Source: Methanomassiliicoccaceae archaeon
GTDB lineage: Archaea; Thermoplasmatota; Thermoplasmata; Methanomassiliicoccales; Methanomethylophilaceae
DNA: 11,152 nt
Reading direction: 5' to 3'
Assembly (NCBI GenBank): GCA_009780795.1
Contig: WQZJ01000032.1
Coordinates: forward strand, 1 to 11,152
Each line of letters starts with the position of its first letter. The first letter of the stretch is position 1. The position numbers and the translations under genes were made by a program. The notes under the pieces were generated by a model. It was given only the letters and a program-made list of their open reading frames with translations. It ran no database searches and was not told where the DNA came from. Shown in pieces: positions 6,497-11,152 of this stretch.

Positions 6497-7456
6497 ATGA
6501 TGAGACCGCGCATCGCCGCATCCGGTGGACCTACGCCCAAGTTCTCCGATTATCACATATGGAAGGCGCTCATGATAATGAGCGAAACGAAGCCGGTCGG
6601 ACGTAAGACATTGGCCGCCGCGCTCAATGTGGGCGAAGGCAGTACAAGGACGATACTGGACACATTCAGTAGCGAAGGCTACATAACGGTCACGAAGAGC
6701 GGTGCCGTGCTCACCGAAAAGGGAAGAAGGGCGAAGGACGCGGTGAAAATGGATGTTGGCGTCCTGAGCATGAGCGGCCTGACGATAGATACGGTGAACT
6801 GCGCCGTGAACATACGCGGCGTCTCCAGAAAGGTCACATACGGATGTGAGGAGAGGGACGCGGCGATAAGAGCCGGTGCAACGGGCGCCACCACGCTCGT
6901 CTGTTCCGGGAGCAAGCTCATATTCCCCGGTTCTGAGCATCCGGTCACCCCTCAGATCGAGACAGCGCTGAAGAAGGAGTTCAGGATAGGCAGCGGTGAC
7001 GTCATAATCATAGGAACGGCACCCGATACCGAAAGAGCAGAGAAAGGGGCGGTGTCAGCGGCGCTGAAGCTTATCGGCGGCATAAAACTCAACAAATCGC
7101 ATCTGGACATCCCGTTCCAGAGGGACTCCAACCGTGAATTGATATCGCTGGCGTTCACCATACACGACCTTGTCGGCGGACTGCCGGTATGCGCAAGGAG
7201 CAAGGACAACCTGGGCATACGCATAGAGGGCGGAGCGGTCATCGACAACACGTACACGGGCGAGGTGCTCGAAGAGGCCATGGAACTGGGGACTACCATA
7301 CGGCGCGTCGCCACCGCCGGCCCGTACAAAGGGATAAAAGTAATAGTGGCCCCGCTCGAAGTGGACGGGGAGGTCGTCGCGGCTGTCGGTGTCGTGGACA
7401 TAAGGGCGATGGCGGGCGTTGACAACCTCATAAGGAGAAGTGAGAACGATGACTGA
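6497..7456 (+). CDS. Winged-helix protein with DUF4443-like core and DUF2111-like C-terminus
   Basis: 319 residues (318 from the ATG at 6500, which is better spaced from AGAGG at 6489-6493). Residues about 18-80 form a winged helix-turn-helix: GRKTLAAALNVGEGSTRTIL is a clear recognition region and GAVLTEKG the wing. Residues about 85-195 resemble the DUF4443 core (GDVIIIGTAPDTERAEKGA). Residues about 215-305 (NLGIRIEGGAVIDNTYTGEV, then RVATAGPYKGIKVIVAP) resemble DUF2111, a methanogen domain of unknown function likely to be a ligand-binding module. A DNA-binding regulator with a C-terminal sensor is inferred. It is divergent from the MCR activation operon across 115 bp that hold an inverted repeat, making that operon and itself likely targets. 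DUF names are from memory. Confidence 0.75.
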   Translation: MMRPRIAASGGPTPKFSDYHIWKALMIMSETKPVGRKTLAAALNVGEGSTRTILDTFSSEGYITVTKSGAVLTEKGRRAKDAVKMDVGVLSMSGLTIDTVNCAVNIRGVSRKVTYGCEERDAAIRAGATGATTLVCSGSKLIFPGSEHPVTPQIETALKKEFRIGSGDVIIIGTAPDTERAEKGAVSAALKLIGGIKLNKSHLDIPFQRDSNRELISLAFTIHDLVGGLPVCARSKDNLGIRIEGGAVIDNTYTGEVLEEAMELGTTIRRVATAGPYKGIKVIVAPLEVDGEVVAAVGVVDIRAMAGVDNLIRRSENDD

Positions 7457-7766
7457 GGCTAGGATGGTAGTGGACGCGGGAGTGTGCCGTTTCAGGACGA
7501 CCATACATGCAGTCGGCCAGGATGATATGACGGTCATGCTCAACATAACATCAGACTGCCCGAACGTTCAGAGACTGGCAGCAACGCTTACAGTTGCGGA
7601 TGCGATCGATGCGATGTCCTCTCGTATGATGGATAATGCGCTCATGATCAAATGTGCGGAGATCCTGCCGCACCCGGCGTGCCCTATACCGTGCGCATTG
7701 GTGAAGTCGTGTGAGGTCGCGGCGGACCTCGGATTGAAGAGGAACGTCACGCTCATGTTCGAGTGA
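7449..7766 (+). CDS. Small Cys-rich methanogen protein (DUF6951-like)
   Basis: 105 residues, six cysteines: C13 (AGVCRF), C37 (SDCPNVQ), C69, C78 and C82 (HPACPIPCALVK) and C88. The pattern VxxGVCxF, DCPxxQ and ACPxPCAxxK matches a small conserved methanogen family I recall as DUF6951, of unknown function. Spacing of the cysteines suggests a metal or Fe-S site, though no standard ferredoxin pattern is present. It overlaps the regulator gene by 8 nt. A GTG start at 7440 would add three residues, but its distance from the upstream GGAG is too short, so the ATG at 7449 is chosen. Same operon as the regulator; a co-sensor, or an Fe-S protein under its control, is possible but inferred. Confidence 0.72.
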   Translation: MTEARMVVDAGVCRFRTTIHAVGQDDMTVMLNITSDCPNVQRLAATLTVADAIDAMSSRMMDNALMIKCAEILPHPACPIPCALVKSCEVAADLGLKRNVTLMFE

Positions 7767-7789
7767 ACATGAAGCATCCGATAGAACCG

Positions 7790-7798
7790 TTTTATACC
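7790..7798 (+). promoter_or_regulatory. TATA box before the gene at 7816
   Basis: TTTTATACC is centred 22-25 nt before the tandem ATGs at 7816 and 7819, with no Shine-Dalgarno match. This points to a leaderless transcript and separates the gene from the upstream two-gene operon. Confidence 0.5.
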
Positions 7799-7815
7799 TT
7801 CATCACTTGCTGATT

Positions 7816-8358
7816 ATGATGAACGACGATGTGCCGCTTGAAATAGTGAAGGGCTTGACAGGAGTGCTCAACGCATTCTATCTGGACCGTACGATACTGA
7901 ACAAACTGAGGGATGAGGAGGCCAATGTCAAAGGGACGATGGATATCGGCGTGAACAACGAAGGTTTCACCGAGGCCCTGAAGAGAGAGAAGGTCATATG
8001 CATCGTCAAGGACAAGAGATTCAGACCGCCTCCGGAGCCTACCGTCATACTGAGGGGAAACGACGGCGCAATTCTGGGATTAGAGGTGTTTCCGTGGACG
8101 GAGCACCTGTACAAGGACCGCGAGGACATCATATGGATGGGTGACGCGTTCGTTGTATTCCCGCAGATCGCGGTGAAGGGGGGCGAGGAGTTCGTGATGC
8201 CTCCTATACCGTTCGTGGAACTGCATGAGGGCAACGGATGCAAGGATGTCATATCATGCAGCCCGGCACCCACATCGGACCTGATGATGAAAAATTACTA
8301 CGGACTGGTGGATGACCCGAAACTGGCAAGTATACTGGTGGCGTTCAACAGCGTCTGA
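7816..8358 (+). CDS. Hypothetical protein, probably archaeal or methanogen-specific
   Basis: 180 residues from ATG 7816 (179 from ATG 7819, which is better placed from the TATA box; an in-frame TTG at 7807 is less likely). I do not recognise the family. The N-terminal helix (EIVKGLTGVLNAFYLDR) is followed by mixed alpha/beta sequence with aromatic and proline-rich patches: RFRPPPEPTVIL, LEVFPWTEHLYKD, IIWMGDAFVVFPQ and FVMPPIPFVELHEG. Two cysteines lie close together in EGNGCKDVISCSPAP. No signal peptide, transmembrane segment, nucleotide-binding or DNA-binding motif is seen. GC and codon use look like the neighbouring core genes rather than the island that follows. The bounded frame and the promoter support it being a real gene. 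Confidence 0.7.
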   Translation: MMNDDVPLEIVKGLTGVLNAFYLDRTILNKLRDEEANVKGTMDIGVNNEGFTEALKREKVICIVKDKRFRPPPEPTVILRGNDGAILGLEVFPWTEHLYKDREDIIWMGDAFVVFPQIAVKGGEEFVMPPIPFVELHEGNGCKDVISCSPAPTSDLMMKNYYGLVDDPKLASILVAFNSV

Positions 8359-8437
8359 CCGTGCGATCGTCCGAAACAACCGAGGAAAACAAATAATGTA
8401 TATGCGTCAGAGCGTGTGGATAAGACTGATGCGGACA

Positions 8438-8448
8438 TTTTATATATC
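8438..8448 (+). promoter_or_regulatory. TATA box of the MNT/HEPN operon
   Basis: TTTTATATATC lies about 29 nt before the ATG at 8472, predicting a start site within a few bases of the start codon. An ATG-ATG-TAA triplet run at 8462 is out of use. The rest of the 113-nt gap 8359-8471 shows no RNA gene or repeat. Confidence 0.55.
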
Positions 8449-8471
8449 CTTGACCATTTGAATGATGTAAT

Positions 8472-8789
8472 ATGTTCGACTACGACGAGGCTGAAAGGGT
8501 CATTCAGATGGCGAAGGATAAGATAGATCCGCTCTTGATGATCGTATTCGGCTCGGCCGTCAATGGAACTGCGAACGAGGACAGTGATCTTGATCTGATC
8601 CTCGTGAAAGAATCTGAGGAGAACAGACTTATACGCAGCGCAAAAGCGAGGTTGGCGCTGGAAGATTCAAACATTCCGATAGACATCATCGTCTACACTC
8701 CGGAGGAGTTCGAAAAAGACCTTTCCAATGAATACTCTCTTGTCCATGAAGCAATGACGACTGGGAGGATAATATATGGTTCGGTCTGA
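8472..8789 (+). CDS. MNT-type nucleotidyltransferase (antitoxin-like, MntA family)
   Basis: 105 residues, the size of a minimal nucleotidyltransferase. The catalytic signature GSX10DXD is exact: G27-S28, then D39-L-D41, with the third acidic residue D71 in IPIDIIVYT. All residues for Mg-nucleotide chemistry are present, so it is predicted active. In HEPN/MNT modules the MNT protein is the antitoxin and some members AMPylate the partner. It overlaps the downstream HEPN gene by 14 nt, the usual coupled layout. Its own TATA box and near-leaderless start make the pair an independent operon. The DNA is less GC-rich than the flanking methanogenesis genes but less so than its partner. Confidence 0.9.
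   Translation: MFDYDEAERVIQMAKDKIDPLLMIVFGSAVNGTANEDSDLDLILVKESEENRLIRSAKARLALEDSNIPIDIIVYTPEEFEKDLSNEYSLVHEAMTTGRIIYGSV
8763..8768 (+). promoter_or_regulatory. Shine-Dalgarno site for the HEPN gene
   Basis: GGGAGG sits 7 nt before the ATG at 8776, inside the MNT coding region. It is among the strongest ribosome sites in the window and fixes the HEPN start, giving the 14-nt overlap and suggesting coupled but strong translation of the second gene. Confidence 0.7.
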
Positions 8790-9150
8790 AGATATTGGTA
8801 TACTTAAGCTGAGGGCGTCAGAAGACCTCCGGGTCGCTAAAATGATAATAGACGCTGATGATGAACTTTCAGCACATATTGGCTTCAATCTTCAACAGTT
8901 TCTCGAAAAAACTATGAAGGCTAGTTTGATGGAGCATGATGTCAAATATCCAAAGACACACGACCTTGCCATATTGCTTAAGCTTTTCCCACAAGAAAAA
9001 ATTAGTGAAGAGGATAAGATATTCACATATGTACTCTCACAGTTCGCGGTAGAATCTAGATATGGTCACTGCCCATCGTCTCCTTGGGACGGTCAACAAA
9101 TGCTGGAGAAGTCGAAAAAATTTGCGGAATTCATAGAAACATTATGGTAA
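8776..9150 (+). CDS. HEPN domain protein (toxin or partner of the MNT protein)
   Basis: 124 residues, all helical. Family marks: SAHIGFNLQQFLEKTMKASL (32-51, the HEPN pattern with QQ and EK), YPKTHDLAILLKLF (58-71) and AVESRYG (91-97). These place it in the PF05168-type HEPN group often paired with MNT proteins. The RNase motif R-X4-6-H of toxic HEPN proteins is not clear: the late region has R95-Y-G-H98, only two residues apart, and the RX4HXY form seen in AMPylated toxins is absent. Toxicity is therefore uncertain. GC over 8821-9060 counts to about 39%, against 58% in a sample of mcrA, and it ends with TAA where most neighbours use TGA. Recent acquisition is likely. Confidence 0.85.
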   Translation: MVRSEDIGILKLRASEDLRVAKMIIDADDELSAHIGFNLQQFLEKTMKASLMEHDVKYPKTHDLAILLKLFPQEKISEEDKIFTYVLSQFAVESRYGHCPSSPWDGQQMLEKSKKFAEFIETLW

Positions 9151-9223
9151 GATTCTATGAACTGAAACATCGCCAAGAATCATGCTGTGACTTTATTTAA
9201 CGACAAATGGTCATCACAGTGTA
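9151..9223. terminator. Possible bidirectional terminator between convergent genes
   Basis: The gap between the convergent HEPN and PRC-barrel genes holds two weak inverted repeats: GATTCT (9151-9156) with AGAATC (9176-9181), and CTGTGA (9185-9190) with TCACAG (9214-9219). The second encloses an AT-rich CTTTATTTAA. Stems are only 6 bp and loops long, so termination is plausible from position but not strong by structure. Confidence 0.3.
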
Positions 9224-9224
9224 G

Positions 9225-9779
9225 TCATTCTACAATGGTCATATTGTTCCTGACGCCGTCCATGTGCTCGTTCAGGTGGACCATCTCCGCTGACGACAGT
9301 ATGAGGTCCGTGCCGATCTCCGCGCTGATCTTCGAGAACAATCCTTTTTTCATTCCCATGGCCTCCACGGCACTCTTATCCAAACGGACGATTATAGACA
9401 GTACCTTCCAGTGCTCCGTATCTATCATCACCGTCGTTATCGTACCAACCAGCGCATTGTCCCTTGTGACGACCTTGGATGATATCAGTGACGATAATGA
9501 TGCTATGTTGTCACTGTCCGGAATGATCGCATCCTTCACTATTTCGATCGGCTGGGCCAGTAATACCACATCATTCAGGATGAACTTCTCCGGCAATATC
9601 AATACTGACGATTTTCCGTGTCCGGCGTACAGCTTGTTCGATGATCTCTTCGTCCTCACCCGAAGTCCTACGACGTCCCACACGAACGGGTCGTACCTGA
9701 TATCAACGACATCTCCCACTTCGAACGCGTCCGATGATATCATCAGCCGGTCCTTGATAGCCTCCAAAGGGGTCGCCAT
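9225..9779 (-). CDS. PRC-barrel domain protein
   Basis: 184 residues built of two beta-rich halves. The second (about 90-165) is a PRC-barrel: SSKVVTRDNALVGTITTVMI, a conserved turn, then WKVLSIIVRLD. The first (about 15-80, DAFEVGDVVDIRYDPFVWDV) may be a second, more diverged barrel. PRC-barrels occur in photosynthetic reaction centre H subunits, RimM and many short archaeal proteins, where they serve as RNA- or protein-binding modules; the role here is unknown. No signal or membrane segment, so cytosolic. It lies downstream of mcrA on the same strand but behind a terminator hairpin and with its own candidate TATA box, so it is probably transcribed separately. Confidence 0.75.
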   Translation of the reverse strand: MATPLEAIKDRLMISSDAFEVGDVVDIRYDPFVWDVVGLRVRTKRSSNKLYAGHGKSSVLILPEKFILNDVVLLAQPIEIVKDAIIPDSDNIASLSSLISSKVVTRDNALVGTITTVMIDTEHWKVLSIIVRLDKSAVEAMGMKKGLFSKISAEIGTDLILSSAEMVHLNEHMDGVRNNMTIVE

Positions 9780-9800
9780 GCGCCCTTATAACACAAGACA

Positions 9801-9808
9801 GTGTAAAA
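9801..9808 (-). promoter_or_regulatory. Candidate TATA box of the PRC-barrel gene
   Basis: The minus strand reads TTTTACAC, centred about 26 nt before the ATG at 9779, the correct distance for a leaderless transcript. It is a weaker match than the other TATA boxes. A better-looking TTATAA at 9786-9791 is only about 10 nt from the start codon and is too close. Confidence 0.35.
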
Positions 9809-9822
9809 GAATTTCTAAAGAC

Positions 9823-9844
9823 CTATGCGGCTCGCGCCGCATAG
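9823..9844 (-). terminator. Hairpin terminator of the mcr operon
   Basis: A perfect 9-bp stem, CTATGCGGC with GCCGCATAG, closes on a 4-nt loop, 17 nt past the DUF2098-like stop on the minus strand. T-rich sequence (TCTTTAG, then TTCTTTT) follows in the minus direction. It is the strongest hairpin seen in the window and is well placed to end or stabilise the highly expressed mcr transcript. ATTTCTA (9811-9817) and TAGAAAT (9842-9848) form an alternative outer pairing that shares bases with the inner stem. Confidence 0.7.
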
Positions 9845-9861
9845 AAATGAAATTAAATGGT

Positions 9862-10140
9862 TTATCCTCCGCCAGAGGGCATGAACGTATCGATGTTCAC
9901 TTCCTCCGCTGTCTCTTCGAACTCTTCGACGGACCGCAGCTTCTGCTCACGACCCCTCTCGCGTTCTTTATAGGAGTCCGGCCTGTACTCGCTTATGTCC
10001 GCTTTGGTGAGGAACGACGCATCGTAGTAGAGGTTGGTGAAGTCGAGTAACACCCATGTCTTACCATCCTTTTCCCTGACGTCCGTTACCTTACCTACCG
10101 TGGATGTCGGCATGTACTTGCAGATATCTCCTATTTGCAT
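9862..10140 (-). CDS. DUF2098-like small protein downstream of mcrA
   Basis: 92 residues. The N-terminal half (MQIGDICKYMPTSTVGKVTD, then DGKTWVLLDFTNLYYDASFL) is a small beta-barrel like the DUF2098 family, common in methanogens and of unknown function. The second half is a charged helix (YKERERGREQKLRSVEEFEE) and a Gly-rich tail. One Cys (C7). It begins 7 nt after the mcrA stop with GTGATG as a plausible Shine-Dalgarno sequence, so it is co-transcribed with mcrA and must be made at the level of an MCR transcript. An accessory or assembly role for MCR is a fair inference from location only. The family name is recalled, not searched. Confidence 0.75.
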   Translation of the reverse strand: MQIGDICKYMPTSTVGKVTDVREKDGKTWVLLDFTNLYYDASFLTKADISEYRPDSYKERERGREQKLRSVEEFEETAEEVNIDTFMPSGGG

Positions 10141-10147
10141 GATGACA

Positions 10148-11152
10148 TCACACTTTTATGACAGCGGTTCTCTCACCGGCCGGCTTGAACTCCCTGAGTC
10201 CGCCTCTTCCGATCTCCTTCGTGATGTTCGCGAAGTCGAACACGAGTGACGGGTCAGCGAACGCAATGCGCACGAACGGGTTCACGGTGAACGCATCGCC
10301 GCGGGCTGCGTGAGCTGCCTTCGGGATACCCGTGTAACCGGACAGGTGACCTACGTTCATGGCGTAGTTCGGGTAGTTCGGACCCCTGAGCTCCATCGGC
10401 AGACCCTCATCGGACCTGTATGCGAGGGAGTTCGCGGAACCGCACTGATCCTGCAGATCGTATCCGTAGAATCCGAGTCTGCCGGCCCTCTCCTTGTGCT
10501 GGAGCATCGACAGGTACCAGAGGTTCACACCGCAGTCGGCGACACCGGTGGCCATGGCGCCGGCGATACCGGTCGTCGCGGCCGCGACGGTCGCTCTCTG
10601 CGAACCGCCGAAGTGTGACTCCATGACTGCGGGGTACTTCTCGTACATGCTGAGTGCATATGCGTTCACTTCATCGCCAAGCTTCAGGAGGTCGTCGAAC
10701 TTGCCAGCGTCGAGCTTGCAGAATCCGCCGTACTTGTCCTTTATCAGGTCGATGGCGTAGTAAACGTAGTCCTCAAGGATGTTGTCCGTGTATGCCGCGG
10801 ATGCGTACTGCGTGAATCCGACACCGCCGGACATGTATCCGCCCAGGTATATCTGGTCGAACACGATCGCACCGAGCGCGACCGCCTCGAGGGCTCCGCG
10901 TCCCGGGTCATCCGGTTTCACACGGTCGGACTGCGCGATATCGGCCATGTACCCGAACGGAATTCCTCCGGGCTCGTTGGGGCCTCTCGCACGCCTTGCG
11001 GGCATCATGGTACCCATCTCCATCGACTGGTGCTTCGCGGAGTACGCGAAATCAGCGATCGCTGCCTCACCGGCTGCGAGCTTGTATGACGAGATGAACG
11101 CCATCGAGATCTGCATCGCGGCGTGTCTGGAAACCGTTGCACCGTCCATGAG
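10148..11152 (-). CDS. mcrA: Methyl-coenzyme M reductase alpha subunit (C-terminal part)
   Basis: The last 334 residues or so of about 550; the 5' end is outside the window, and the ATG at 11149 is internal because the reading frame stays open upstream. MCR joins methyl-CoM and CoB to give methane, with Ni-F430 in the active site, in the cytosol. Conserved landmarks: AKHQSMEMG and RRARGPNEPGG (regions of the methyl-His and methyl-Arg), SGGVGFTQYA (active-site Tyr, the usual mcrA primer site), GGSQRA (methyl-Gln) and FYGYDLQDQCG (10442-10471, including thioglycine, didehydro-Asp and methyl-Cys positions). These are residue positions only; modification is not visible in DNA. Sequence style suggests Methanomassiliicoccales. 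First visible gene of its operon, followed by the DUF2098-like gene. Confidence 0.97.
   Translation of the reverse strand, partial: LMDGATVSRHAAMQISMAFISSYKLAAGEAAIADFAYSAKHQSMEMGTMMPARRARGPNEPGGIPFGYMADIAQSDRVKPDDPGRGALEAVALGAIVFDQIYLGGYMSGGVGFTQYASAAYTDNILEDYVYYAIDLIKDKYGGFCKLDAGKFDDLLKLGDEVNAYALSMYEKYPAVMESHFGGSQRATVAAATTGIAGAMATGVADCGVNLWYLSMLQHKERAGRLGFYGYDLQDQCGSANSLAYRSDEGLPMELRGPNYPNYAMNVGHLSGYTGIPKAAHAARGDAFTVNPFVRIAFADPSLVFDFANITKEIGRGGLREFKPAGERTAVIKV

Noticed and set aside
9786..9791. TTATAA as the PRC-barrel gene TATA box
   Set aside because: It lies about 10 nt from the start codon, which would start transcription inside the gene.
9187..10050. 287-codon plus-strand open frame opposite the PRC-barrel and DUF2098-like genes
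   Set aside because: It crosses the terminator hairpin and both minus-strand genes, and its translation looks like a shadow of them.
1..11152. CRISPR arrays, tRNA/rRNA genes, insertion sequences, attachment sites, and frameshifted or TAG-interrupted genes
   Set aside because: No regular direct repeats, tRNA-like cloverleaf, transposase or flanking repeats were seen, and every recognised gene in full view is uninterrupted at its normal length.

Overview
The window is a methanogenic archaeon chromosome segment, GC-rich except for one small island. It carries the 3' part of mcrA, encoding the alpha subunit of methyl-coenzyme M reductase (MCR), and a seven-gene operon for MCR activation and methanogenesis marker proteins. 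The McrA sequence, the mid-50s GC judged by eye, leaderless-looking promoters and the absence of TAG stop codons suggest Methanomassiliicoccales (Thermoplasmata), perhaps Methanomethylophilaceae. This is recognition from memory, not a search result.

Layout: (1) 1-6381, minus strand: a tightly packed operon read atwA, mcrC, mmp3, mmp6, mmp5, mmp15, mmp17, with a further gene apparently starting at the window edge. Four of the seven have been described as parts of the ATP-driven MCR activation assembly (AtwA/component A2, McrC, Mmp3, Mmp17; the remaining known partner, Mmp7, is not in view). Mmp15 is a BadF/HgdC-type ATPase with both cluster cysteines. Mmp5 and Mmp6 are small Cys-containing proteins of unknown role. 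(2) 6382-6496: a divergent promoter region with a 6+7+6 inverted repeat. (3) 6497-8358, plus strand: a winged-helix protein with a DUF2111-like C-terminus, overlapped by a small Cys-rich methanogen protein, then an unrecognised 180-residue protein behind its own promoter. (4) 8472-9150, plus strand: an MNT nucleotidyltransferase/HEPN pair, the HEPN gene being clearly AT-richer than its surroundings. (5) 9225-11152, minus strand: mcrA (5' end outside the window), a DUF2098-like small protein, a strong terminator hairpin, and a separately promoted PRC-barrel protein.

How they fit: MCR is made with an inactive Ni(II) F430. Reduction to Ni(I) needs ATP and low-potential electrons, and the left operon supplies ATPases and Fe-S/Cys proteins suited to that. 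The divergent regulator is the best local candidate for controlling the operon. The MNT/HEPN pair looks like an accessory insertion between two core methanogenesis loci.
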